Shown: positions 22,488 through 30,144 of the stretch, piece by piece | How the letters are laid out: each line of letters opens with the position of its first letter | Numbering within the stretch: position 1 is the first letter of the stretch | Source of the DNA: Streptomyces rubellomurinus | GTDB lineage: Bacteria; Actinomycetota; Actinomycetes; Streptomycetales; Streptomycetaceae | Direction of reading: 5' to 3' | Length of the DNA: 64,000 nt | Assembly (NCBI RefSeq): GCF_000961885.1 | Contig: NZ_JZKH01000007.1 | Span: forward strand, 77,160-141,159 | The notes under the pieces: generated by a model | Databases searched by the model: none | The model's input: the letters and a program-made list of their open reading frames with translations, nothing else | What the model was told of the DNA's origin: nothing | Made by a program: the position numbers and the translations under genes

Positions 22488-23796
22488 CGCTGGCGCCTCC
22501 CATGTCGAACTCCCGGGCCAGCCCGGTCTTGTGGAGGCGCTGGATGTCGCGATCCGTCACCTGTCCCACGCCCGGTACGTCAGTGCTCTTTCCGTTGTCC
22601 CAGTTGTACCGGTCGCGGACGTGCGTCTTGTAGGTGACGGTCACCTCCGGTGGAGCGCCCGGTGATGCCGGCGGCTTGACCTCGACCTTCGCCTCGGTGT
22701 TGTAGTGGAAGGAACCGACTGCGTAGAACCAGTCCTTGCTGCTCTCCGGAGTCGCGGACATGGGCTGCCACCCGGTCTGCTGGACCAGCGCGACGGGCTT
22801 GCCCGTGCGCCGGTATTCCGCCAGGGCCTCGGCCTCCCAGCCCGGGATGTTGCCGTCGAGGGTGGTGGCCACGCTCTCCTGGAAGTCAGGGATCTCCTTC
22901 AACATGTCCTCGACGTTCAACTTGAGCGGCTCTCCGGTACCGGAGAGGTAGTGCGCCATGTTCTCGCTGGCGTGCGTGCCCCCGGCCGCGAACGGCATGC
23001 CCGCGATTCCTGCTCCGAGCGTGGCCTTCAGTCTGCGGTCCGCATCGGTCGGGCTCTCCGTGGCGTAGTCGCCCGAACCCCGGTCGTACGGGTCGGGCGG
23101 AAGCAACACCCCGCCCTCGCCGCCGATGGCCTTCGCCATGTCGCGCGCTCCGGCCAGGTCCTCGCTCACCACTCGCTTCGTCCAGTCGTCGAGCTTTCGG
23201 TAGTCGACCGCGTTGTTGATGCGGTCCAGCTCGTGCCCAGCGGTGCTGCTGACGGTGGCGGCGTAGGCCGTCGCGGCCTTCAGCAGGTTGCGGATGTCCC
23301 CGGCGATGCCGGCCAGCCGGCGGGACTCGGTGTCGCCGTCAGGGTCGTTCCCGCTCGTCCAGGCGGGATAGCCGATGTCGCCGTCCTCGTTGATGGTGAG
23401 GCTGTTGGCGTGGGCCAGGTCGTCGGCCTCCGCCACCCAGCGGCGGGCGAGCGCCAGACCTGTGGCGGCCGTGCTGAGGGTGAGTTGGGCGGCCTCCATC
23501 TCCTGCTCGGCGATCGACATTTCGTCGAGCAGTTCCTTCAGCGCACGTCGCCCGAGGTCGGCGGCATCGCCACTCCAACCCTCCTGGAGGGCGGAGAGGA
23601 CATCGACGACGGTGGACCGCGCCGCGCTGATGGCGGTGCCGACCTTGTCCCACTCCTCCGACGCCCGATGGAACGCCTCCGGGTCGCAGGACCGAACCTG
23701 GTGCAGGGTGACCGGTGTGGCGAAGCTGCGCTCGTGGTGGGGGTGGTCGACCTTGTCGCGACCGTCGGGTTGTTCGTACGCGTAGACGGAAGGCAT
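22465..23796 (-). CDS. WXG100/LXG-like type VII substrate candidate, long form
   Basis: The protein has 443 residues. A helical hairpin domain (about 30-230) carries a WxG turn in LQEGWSGDAADLGRRAL. The C-terminal third is beta-rich with an aromatic/charged motif, DRYNWDNGKSTDVPGVG, and ends LHKTGLAREFDMGGAS, resembling C-terminal domains of secreted actinobacterial polymorphic proteins. There is no signal peptide, as expected for type VII export. ATG 23796 overlaps the stop of the preceding small protein (TGATG). The cluster suggests a small chaperone-like partner, an effector and a membrane protein. The enzymatic activity of the C-terminus is unknown. Confidence 0.65.
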   Translation of the reverse strand: MPSVYAYEQPDGRDKVDHPHHERSFATPVTLHQVRSCDPEAFHRASEEWDKVGTAISAARSTVVDVLSALQEGWSGDAADLGRRALKELLDEMSIAEQEMEAAQLTLSTAATGLALARRWVAEADDLAHANSLTINEDGDIGYPAWTSGNDPDGDTESRRLAGIAGDIRNLLKAATAYAATVSSTAGHELDRINNAVDYRKLDDWTKRVVSEDLAGARDMAKAIGGEGGVLLPPDPYDRGSGDYATESPTDADRRLKATLGAGIAGMPFAAGGTHASENMAHYLSGTGEPLKLNVEDMLKEIPDFQESVATTLDGNIPGWEAEALAEYRRTGKPVALVQQTGWQPMSATPESSKDWFYAVGSFHYNTEAKVEVKPPASPGAPPEVTVTYKTHVRDRYNWDNGKSTDVPGVGQVTDRDIQRLHKTGLAREFDMGGASDARTEKL

Positions 23797-24113
23797 CAGG
23801 CCTTGCCCTCCAACAGGTCTGCGGCGGTGCGCAGTTGCTCCGCGACACCGGTTTCCTGTCGGTCGTAGTCGGTGGCGGTGGTCCGGAGTCCCTCGGCGAG
23901 CTTGCGCATCGCCTTGGTGACCTTCCCGGTCTCCGTGGACCAGCGGCTCGTGCACGTGCCGAGGGCTGATCCGATGTCCCATTCGCGGTGGCGGGTCGCC
24001 GCGGCCGCGGACTCACCGAAGCCGGTGTCGGCCTGCGAGATCTTGGCTGCTCCCTCCTCCAGCTTGTTCGCTTCCACGGGGAACCGTTCCGGCTCCGCTA
24101 GGTACCCGCCCAC
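23796..24113 (-). CDS. Small WXG100-like helical protein
   Basis: The protein has 105 residues, close to the ~100 of WXG100 proteins. Two long amphipathic helices are predicted (VEANKLEEGAAKISQADTG and VTKAMRKLAEGLRTTATDYDRQ) around a turn containing SRWSTETG, which may replace the WxG. GTG 24113 has a GGAGAG-like site. It is the first gene of a three-gene operon and overlaps the next gene by one base (TGATG). I infer it dimerises with the following product for type VII (ESX-like) export. Confidence 0.65.
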   Translation of the reverse strand: MGGYLAEPERFPVEANKLEEGAAKISQADTGFGESAAAATRHREWDIGSALGTCTSRWSTETGKVTKAMRKLAEGLRTTATDYDRQETGVAEQLRTAADLLEGKA

Positions 24114-24226
24114 CTCGTGCTCTCCCCACTGCCGGGCGTGCTCTTGGTTCTCACGCTAACGAGCGGACAGGAGTGAGCGCAGGCGAATGGGGTGAGTCGC
24201 GAGCTGGTTCGCCGGAGCCGGGGAGG

Positions 24227-24976
24227 CTACCGGTGTGCGGAGGTTTCGCGGCGGCGCAGTGCCCGCAGGCCGGCGTAGGCGGCTGTGGTTGTCCAGAGGA
24301 GCATGATCAGCAGGCCGGTGCAGTGGCTGTAGTGGATGCCGGGCTCGGCCTGGGTGCGCAGGGCGTACTGGCCGGCGCGGTCGGGGAGGAACTGGGCGGC
24401 CTCGCGGATGCCGGGGATGGCGGTCAGCCAGGTGGTGCCCAGGAAGAGGGTGGGGGTGAGGAGGCCGAGGGCGGCGGTGTAGTTGCCGAGTGCGGAGGTC
24501 AGGCCGAGGCACAGGACGACCAGCAGCGGGTGGTAGAGGACGCCGGCGAGGAAGCTCCGGGCCAGGCCCGGGGTGGTGAGGTTCAGGCCGGTCGTGGTGG
24601 CGACGGCGAGGAAGGAGAGGGTGGTCGAGGCGAGCCCGAGCAGCAGGCCGAGTGCGGCGCCGAGGGTCAGCTTGGCGAGGTAGAGGTGCCGGCGGCGGGG
24701 GACGGCGGTGAGCGAGACGTCGATCATCCGGGTGTTGAACTCCTGCCCGATCAGCAGGATCCCGAGGCAGGCGACGGCCACGTGGCCGAAGTTGAGGCCG
24801 TAGTAGACGGTGTTGGCCGGGTCCTCGCCGGGTGTCGTGTCGGACGCGTAGGCGAGGCCGACGGCGGCGGTGATGCCGGTGTTCAGCACCAGGGCGACCA
24901 GCGGGGCCGTCCACTGCGACGGCAGGGTGGCGAACTTGATCCGTTCGGCGCGCAGGGCGTGTGCGGTGGTGGTCAT
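24227..24976 (-). CDS. ABC-2 type transporter permease (copy B)
   Basis: The protein has 249 residues and six membrane helices. It shares long identical stretches with the gene upstream (ALRAERIKFATLPS, GILLIGQEFNTRMIDVS, AQFLPDRAGQYALR), so the two are tandem paralogs. The EFNTRMIDVS segment is the cytoplasmic coupling region typical of ABC-2 permeases. It lies 34 nt after copy A in the same direction as the ATPase. The pair may form a heterodimer exporting a peptide, lipid or drug. The substrate is unknown. Confidence 0.85.
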   Translation of the reverse strand: MTTTAHALRAERIKFATLPSQWTAPLVALVLNTGITAAVGLAYASDTTPGEDPANTVYYGLNFGHVAVACLGILLIGQEFNTRMIDVSLTAVPRRRHLYLAKLTLGAALGLLLGLASTTLSFLAVATTTGLNLTTPGLARSFLAGVLYHPLLVVLCLGLTSALGNYTAALGLLTPTLFLGTTWLTAIPGIREAAQFLPDRAGQYALRTQAEPGIHYSHCTGLLIMLLWTTTAAYAGLRALRRRETSAHR

Positions 24977-25010
24977 CGGCGTCTCGGCTCCGGGAGGTTC
25001 GCGGGATTCG

Positions 25011-25754
25011 TCAGCGGTGGCGGATCGCGCGCAGGCCGCCGTAGGCGGCCGCGCCCGTCCAGAGGGCCATGAGGAGCAGGCCGGTCCAGTGCCCGTACGC
25101 GAGTTGCGGGTCGTCGGTGTAGCGCAGCGCGTACTGGCCGGCCCGGTCGGGGAGGAACTGCGCCACCCGCCGCACCCCGGGCAGGCCGGCGAGCAGGGGC
25201 GAGAGCAGGAAGACGGTCGGCACCAGCAGGCCCATGGCGGCGGTGAGGTTGCCGAGCACCGTCGTCACGCCGAGGCAGAACACCACGAGGAGGACGGGGT
25301 AGAGCACGCCGGCGGTGGCGCTGCGGGCGAGGGCGGGGCCGTTCCAGGCGCCCGGGACGGTGGCCGCGTACCCGGCGAAGGCGCCCGCCGTCCCGGCCGC
25401 GCCGACGCCGAGGGCGACCAGTGCGCCGAGGGCCAGCTTGGCTCCGTACAGCCGCCCGGGCCGGGGGACGGCCAGGCGCGAGACGTCGATCATCCGGGTG
25501 TTGAACTCCTGGCCGATCAGCAGGATCCCGAAGCAGGCGAGTGCGGCCTGGCCGAAGTTGAGGCCGTAGAAGACGCCGACGCCGGGGTCGTCGGTGAGGT
25601 GGCGATCGGTGCCGCCGAGGGCGGCGCCGATCGCGGTGGTGACGCCCGCGGTCAGCAGCAGGGCGAGCACCGGCGGGAGCCAGAGCGAGCGGAGGGTCGC
25701 CAGCTTGATCCGTTCGGCGCGCAGGGCGGGGGCGGCGCGGTGAGGCGTGCTCAT
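25011..25754 (-). CDS. ABC-2 type transporter permease (copy A)
   Basis: The protein has 247 residues with six predicted membrane helices. ATG 25754 overlaps the ATPase stop (ATGA), so the two are translationally coupled. It is a paralog of the downstream permease. Divergence is strongest in periplasmic loops, as expected if the two form an asymmetric dimer. Confidence 0.87.
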   Translation of the reverse strand: MSTPHRAAPALRAERIKLATLRSLWLPPVLALLLTAGVTTAIGAALGGTDRHLTDDPGVGVFYGLNFGQAALACFGILLIGQEFNTRMIDVSRLAVPRPGRLYGAKLALGALVALGVGAAGTAGAFAGYAATVPGAWNGPALARSATAGVLYPVLLVVFCLGVTTVLGNLTAAMGLLVPTVFLLSPLLAGLPGVRRVAQFLPDRAGQYALRYTDDPQLAYGHWTGLLLMALWTGAAAYGGLRAIRHR

Positions 25755-26686
25755 GGCCGCACCTCCGCCCGGTAGTCGACGCTGTCGGCGGTCATCCGCA
25801 TGAACGCCTCCTCCAGGGAGTCCTGGTGGACGGCGATCTCGTACAGCACCACGCCGTGTGCGGCGGCGAGCGCGGCGATCCGCTCCGGCGCGGCGCCGGT
25901 CACCTCCCAGGCGCCGTCCTCCGCCGGTTCGGCGGTGACCGCGTCGGCGCCCGGTTCCGGCAGGGCGCCGCCGCCGAGCAGGGCGGCCAGCTTCGTCGGA
26001 TCGACCGCGCGGACCCGGATCCGGGGGCGGCCGTGGCGGTCGATGAAGTCGGTGGTCGCGGCGTCCGCCAGCAGCCGGCCCCGGCCGATCACCACCAAGT
26101 GGTCCGCGGTGAGGGACATTTCGGCCATCAGGTGGGAGGACAGCAGCACCGCCCGGCCCTCGGCGGCGAGGTCGCGCAGCAGCGTGCGGATCCAGCGGAT
26201 GCCCTCCGGGTCGAGGCCGTTCACCGGCTCGTCGAGCAGCAGGGCCGGCGGGTCGCCGAGCAGCGCGGCGGCGACGCCGAGGCGCTGGCGCATGCCGAGC
26301 GAGAAGCCGCGGATCCGGCGGCCGGCCGCGTCGGCCAGGCCGACCTGGGCGAGCACCTCGTCCACCCGGCGGTCCGGCAGGCCGTTGCTCGCGGCGAGCC
26401 AGCGCAGGTGGCCGCGCGCCGTCCGGCCGCCGTGCAAGGCGTGGGCGTCCAGCAGCGCGCCGACCCGCCGCAGCGGCTCGGTCAGTTCGCGGTACGGGCG
26501 GCCGTCGATCAGGGCGCGTCCGGCGGTGGGCCGGTCCAGCCCGAGCACCATCCGCAGGGTGGTGCTCTTGCCCGCGCCGTTCGGGCCGAGGAAGCCGGTC
26601 ACCACCCCCGGCCGGACCTCGAAGGAGAGGTCGTCGACCACGCGTACGCCGTCGTACTCCTTGGTGAGGCCCTGGATCTCGATCAT
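25751..26686 (-). CDS. ABC transporter ATPase, DrrA/NatA type
   Basis: The protein has 311 residues. Walker A is LGPNGAGKSTT (about 34-44), the signature is FSLGMRQRL, Walker B is ALLLDEPVNGLDPEG and the switch His lies in LSSHLM. A C-terminal domain of about 90 residues (IRVRAVDPTKLAALLGG, HQDSLEEAFMRMT) is typical of drug/antibiotic-type exporters with ABC-2 permeases. GGAGGG precedes ATG 26686. It is divergent from a histidine kinase, a frequent arrangement for two-component-controlled exporters of antimicrobial peptides or cell-envelope stressors. Confidence 0.92.
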   Translation of the reverse strand: MIEIQGLTKEYDGVRVVDDLSFEVRPGVVTGFLGPNGAGKSTTLRMVLGLDRPTAGRALIDGRPYRELTEPLRRVGALLDAHALHGGRTARGHLRWLAASNGLPDRRVDEVLAQVGLADAAGRRIRGFSLGMRQRLGVAAALLGDPPALLLDEPVNGLDPEGIRWIRTLLRDLAAEGRAVLLSSHLMAEMSLTADHLVVIGRGRLLADAATTDFIDRHGRPRIRVRAVDPTKLAALLGGGALPEPGADAVTAEPAEDGAWEVTGAAPERIAALAAAHGVVLYEIAVHQDSLEEAFMRMTADSVDYRAEVRP

Positions 26687-26858
26687 GGTCGTGCCGCCCT
26701 CCATCGGGGTGTCGTCCCGCGCTGACGACCCCATTCGACCGGACCGGGCGGGCCCGGCGGATCCCGCCGGGGACGGGATCGGCCTCCCTCTCCGGAGGGA
26801 GACGGCCGGAGGCCGCAGCGGGACGACCGGAGCGCCGCTGACCTGGCAGGATGGCCGA

Positions 26859-28145
26859 ATGCCCAGAGGTCGAACGCCCAGAGGTCGGATGCCCGGAGGT
26901 CGAACACGCGGAGGTCGCATACGTAGAGGCCGCGTGCCCAGGACCCTCGCGCCGCTGCTGGCCGGTGCCACGTACGCCCGCTGGCTGCACCTGCTGATCG
27001 GGTGGATCTTCGCGGGCGTCGTGCTGATGATCTACCCCGGGACGAACCACGGGAGCCTCACCCGGATCGTGACGGTGAGCGCCGCGGTGGATGCCGCGCT
27101 GCTCGGGCTGATCGCGCTGCTGCCCGCGGTCCGGCGCGCCGAGGGTGTCCAGGCGCGGCTGCTGCTGGTGCCCGACCGGGAGGAGGACATCGCCGTCGAA
27201 CCCGCCCGCACCCGGGCGGACCGGTGGCGCACGGCCGGCTGGCTGGTCGGCCGGGTCGCGCTCGGGTCGGCGGTCGGCTTCGCCCTGGTGCTCACGCTCA
27301 CGGCCTGCCAGCGGCTCCTGGCCGGGCCCGGCCTCGGCCCGGCCGGTGCCCGGCCCGGCCAGGGGGACGCGCCGTGGTGGTGCCTGCCGCTCGTTCCCCT
27401 GCTGCTCTTCGGCTACGGCTGGCTGGCGGTCTGCGCCGGGCGTCTCCAACTCGCCATGGCCGTACGGCTGCTGGGGCCGTCCCCGGCCGAGCGGCTGGCC
27501 GAGGCCGAACTGCGCGCCGAACGCCTGCTGGAACGCAACCGGTTGGCCCGCGAGTTGCACGACTCCATCGGCCACGCGCTGACGGTGACCGTCATCCAGG
27601 CGGGTGCGGCGCGCGAGGTCGGCGACTGGGCGTTCGCGGCCAAGGCGCTCGAAGTCATCGAGGAGACCGGCCGGCAGGCCATGGACGACCTCGAACGGAC
27701 CCTCGTCCTGCTCGACGAGACCGCCGACGGCACGGCTGCCGAGCGCCCCGGCATCGAGCACCTGCCTGCCCTCCTCGACACCGTGCGGGCGGGCGGCAGC
27801 CCGGTCGACGCGTCGGTCGAGGTGCCGCCCGGCCGGCTGCCCGGGGTGCTCTCGCGCGAGTCCTACCGGATCGTCCAGGAGGGCGTCACCAACGCGCTCA
27901 AGTACGCCCCCGGCGAGCCGATCAGCGTCCGGATCGCCGTCCGGGACGGGCAGTTGGAGCTGCACTGCGCCAACCCGGTGCCGGCCGCCGGCGCACCCGC
28001 GGGCGGTGCGGCACCGCGCAAGGGCGGCAAGGGACTTCGCGGCATCCGCGAGCGCGCCGCGCTGCTCGGCGGGGAGGCGACGGCGGGCCCGGAGGCGGGC
28101 AGCTGGGTGCTGGCCGTCCGGGTGCCCCTACGCTTGGGCGCGTGA
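26859..28145 (+). CDS. NarL-type sensor histidine kinase
   Basis: The protein has 428 residues from ATG 26859. In-frame alternatives are ATG 26889 and GTG 26934. A basic Arg/Gly repeat N-terminus precedes four membrane helices (about 35-200) with almost no extracellular loop, so it may sense within the membrane or through the adjacent ABC exporter. The HisKA_3 box is ARELHDSIGHALTV with phospho-acceptor His about 234. The ATPase region has N-box EGVTNALKYAP and G-box GGKGLRGIRERAALLGG. CAGGAT at 26847-26852 ends only 6 nt before ATG, so the transcript may be leaderless. It overlaps the response regulator (TGATG). Confidence 0.88.
   Translation: MPRGRTPRGRMPGGRTRGGRIRRGRVPRTLAPLLAGATYARWLHLLIGWIFAGVVLMIYPGTNHGSLTRIVTVSAAVDAALLGLIALLPAVRRAEGVQARLLLVPDREEDIAVEPARTRADRWRTAGWLVGRVALGSAVGFALVLTLTACQRLLAGPGLGPAGARPGQGDAPWWCLPLVPLLLFGYGWLAVCAGRLQLAMAVRLLGPSPAERLAEAELRAERLLERNRLARELHDSIGHALTVTVIQAGAAREVGDWAFAAKALEVIEETGRQAMDDLERTLVLLDETADGTAAERPGIEHLPALLDTVRAGGSPVDASVEVPPGRLPGVLSRESYRIVQEGVTNALKYAPGEPISVRIAVRDGQLELHCANPVPAAGAPAGGAAPRKGGKGLRGIRERAALLGGEATAGPEAGSWVLAVRVPLRLGA
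26865..26939 (+). repeat. Five tandem 15-bp units at the start of the histidine kinase gene
   Basis: Units AGAGGTCGAACGCCC, AGAGGTCGGATGCCC, GGAGGTCGAACACGC, GGAGGTCGCATACGT and AGAGGCCGCGTGCCC are in frame with the kinase and encode RGRTP-like pentapeptides. A weaker sixth unit (26850-26864) contains ATG 26859. Each unit also carries GAGG followed by an NTG-like triplet, so the array multiplies ribosome-site/start look-alikes. Confidence 0.85.
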
Positions 28146-28804
28146 TGATCGACATTCTGCTCGCCGACGACGAGGACCTGGTCCGCGCCGGACTGCGCGC
28201 CGTCCTGGAGGCGCAGGGCGACCTGCGGGTCGTCGGCGAGGCGGCGGACGGCGCCGAGGCGGTGGCGCTGGCCCGTGCGCTGCGCCCGCACGTGGTGCTG
28301 ATGGACGTCCGGATGCCGGTGCTGGACGGCCTGGCGGCGACCCGCGAACTCGTCCGGTCCGGGGTGCCGGACGGGCAGCCGCCCAAGATCCTGGTCGTCA
28401 CCACCTTCGAGAACGACGACTACGTCTACCAGGCGCTGCGGGCGGGCGCCGACGGCTTCCTGCTGAAGCGCGCCCGCGCGGCCGAAGTCGCCCACGCGGT
28501 ACGGCTGCTCGCGGCCGGCGAGTCGCTGCTCTTCCCGGCGGCGCTGCGCCGCCTCGCCGCCGGCCGGGGCAACCCGACCGCCCGCGACGCCATGGCCCGG
28601 GCCGCCCTGACCGAGCGCGAGGCCGAGGTACTGCGCCTGGTGGCCGGCGGCCTGACCAACGGTGAGATCGCCGAGCGGCTGTTCCTCGGGGTGCAGACGG
28701 TGAAGACCCACGTGAGCAGCGTGCTGGCGAAGCTCGGCGCGCGCGACCGCACCCAGGCGGTCATCGCCGCCTACGAGTCCGGCTTCGTCGAACCGTCCGA
28801 GTAG
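28145..28804 (+). CDS. NarL/LuxR-type response regulator
   Basis: The protein has 219 residues. The receiver domain has acidic pocket DDED near 8-11, phospho-acceptor Asp about 54 in LMDVRMPVLDG, the Thr in VVTTF, and the Lys in FLLKRA. The C-terminal LuxR helix-turn-helix reads LTEREAEVLRLVAGGLTNGEIAERLFLGVQTVKTHVSSVL (about 160-200). It is coupled to the kinase. The likely target is the divergent ABC exporter operon. A strong bidirectional terminator follows. Confidence 0.93.
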   Translation: MIDILLADDEDLVRAGLRAVLEAQGDLRVVGEAADGAEAVALARALRPHVVLMDVRMPVLDGLAATRELVRSGVPDGQPPKILVVTTFENDDYVYQALRAGADGFLLKRARAAEVAHAVRLLAAGESLLFPAALRRLAAGRGNPTARDAMARAALTEREAEVLRLVAGGLTNGEIAERLFLGVQTVKTHVSSVLAKLGARDRTQAVIAAYESGFVEPSE

Positions 28805-28840
28805 CGCGGCTGCTCCCGGCCGCCGGGCGGCGGGCACGAC

Positions 28841-28881
28841 GAGGGCCCGGCGGGAGCCCGAACGGCTCCTGCCGGGCCCTC
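28841..28881. terminator. Bidirectional terminator after the response regulator
   Basis: An 18-bp stem (17 matches) made of GAGGGCCCGGCGGGAGCC and GGCTCCTGCCGGGCCCTC with a 5-nt loop separates convergent genes. Confidence 0.88.
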
Positions 28882-28897
28882 GCGCGTCAACCGCGGG

Positions 28898-29383
28898 TCA
28901 GCAGGTGAACCTCGGCGACTGCACCGATCCGTACCGGTTGCCGCTCTCGGTCACGTACGCGTCCACGACCATCGTCGTGCCGTAGCCGCAGTAGCCGGAC
29001 ATGTCGATGTAGGCGCCGATCGGCCCCTGCGGGATGAGGAATCCGCCGTTGGTGTACCGGTCGGTCACCGAGCCGCCCGAGACCGTGGCGACGGCGGCGT
29101 ACAGGCGCAGGTCGGTCGAGGCGTTCCCCGACACGTACACACGCATGGTCATGGCACCGGCGTTCGGGCCGCCGTTGAAGGCGCAGTCGGCCAGCGAGAT
29201 GCCGAAGCCGACGTAGGCATAGGAGAGGTTCCCGGACTGGTCGACCCGGCAGCCACCGCCGCTGATGTTCTGGGCGTGGGCGGCCGGCGTGGTCGCGATG
29301 AGGGACGTGCCGGCGAGGGCGGCCGCGGCGAGGCACTTGGCGATGCGCCTCGTGATCGGCGTGCGAGGGGAGGTTGTGGCCAT
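28898..29383 (-). CDS. Small secreted protein with four cysteines
   Basis: The protein has 161 residues. A signal peptide (RRIAKCLAAAALAGTSLIATTPAAHAQ) is followed by a mature part of about 123 residues rich in Gly, Ser, Tyr and Val. Cys are at CRV, DCAF, YCGY and the terminal C, suggesting two disulfides. Predicted beta-strands (MTMRVYVSG, TTMVVDAYVTESG) suggest a compact secreted beta fold. I do not recognise the family. It has no operon partner; the TetR gene upstream is in the same direction 68 nt away. Confidence 0.7.
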   Translation of the reverse strand: MATTSPRTPITRRIAKCLAAAALAGTSLIATTPAAHAQNISGGGCRVDQSGNLSYAYVGFGISLADCAFNGGPNAGAMTMRVYVSGNASTDLRLYAAVATVSGGSVTDRYTNGGFLIPQGPIGAYIDMSGYCGYGTTMVVDAYVTESGNRYGSVQSPRFTC

Positions 29384-29451
29384 GTCGGCGAGCGTAGGAG
29401 CGCCTCGCGATCCGGACGAAGGCGCATTCCGGCCATGTGTGCTGCGGCGGT

Positions 29452-30087
29452 TCAGGCCGGCGGCCCGTCCTGGGTGGTGGCGGGCCGGGTGGGGAGGACG
29501 CGGCCGAGGTGGTACCGGAGGACGGCGGTGGCGTCCTCGGGGGTGCGCTGGCCGAGGAGGACGCTGAGGCCGAGGCCGGCGGAGGCGGCCAGGAGGACGA
29601 CGGCCTCGTGGCGGGGGTCGAGGTCGGGATCGGCCGTGCCGGCGTCGCGGGCGGCGGTGAGGTGGGTGACGAGGAAGGCTTCCATCGCGTCGGGGGCGGC
29701 GAGGAAGGGCCGGCCGCCCAGCGCGGGGTCGGTGACGGAGAGTACGGCGTACTCGGTGTGGACGAGGTGGAAGACGCGGCTCTCCTCGTCGGTGGGGACG
29801 GCTTCGAGCAGGACGGCCTCGATGACGGCGCGCGGGTCGGGGGTGGCGCCGGTGCCGCGCAGGCGGTGCTGGATGCGTTCGCCCATGCGGGTGGTCAGGC
29901 GGGTCATGGCCGCGAGGAGCAGCTGTTCCTTGGTGTCGAAGTAGTACTGCACGAGCCGCACGGAGATGCCCGCCTCGACGGCCACCGAGCGCATGGTGAC
30001 GGAGTGCAGGCCGGTGTTCGCCGCCGCGCGGAGCAGGGCGTCGATGATGTGGGCCCGTCGCTCTTCGTGATCCACCAGCTTGGGCAT
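29452..30087 (-). CDS. TetR-family repressor
   Basis: The protein has 211 residues. The N-terminal helix-turn-helix is visible as RRAHIIDALLRAAANTGLHSVTMRSVAVEAGISVRLVQYYFDTKEQLL. The rest is a helical ligand-binding domain. It is divergent from the alpha/beta hydrolase with a palindrome between the two starts, so it most likely represses the hydrolase and itself. The ligand is unknown. Confidence 0.9.
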   Translation of the reverse strand: MPKLVDHEERRAHIIDALLRAAANTGLHSVTMRSVAVEAGISVRLVQYYFDTKEQLLLAAMTRLTTRMGERIQHRLRGTGATPDPRAVIEAVLLEAVPTDEESRVFHLVHTEYAVLSVTDPALGGRPFLAAPDAMEAFLVTHLTAARDAGTADPDLDPRHEAVVLLAASAGLGLSVLLGQRTPEDATAVLRYHLGRVLPTRPATTQDGPPA

Positions 30088-30109
30088 CGGGTTCCTTCCG
30101 GATGTTTTT

Positions 30110-30127
30110 GTGGTACAACCATACCAC
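30110..30127. promoter_or_regulatory. Operator for the divergent TetR/hydrolase pair
   Basis: GTGGTA-CAACCA-TACCAC, perfect six-base arms with a 6-nt spacer, lies in the 57-nt gap. A TACAAC at 30114-30119 could be the hydrolase -10, so binding would block transcription. This is the typical size and location for TetR autoregulation. Confidence 0.7.
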
Positions 30128-30144
30128 CAAGCGAGGGAGGGGTC

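Noticed and set aside
26707..26858. Extending the histidine kinase N-terminus upstream to 25800
   Set aside because: That part overlaps the ABC ATPase on the other strand and lacks kinase-like or membrane sequence; the array start codons fit better.
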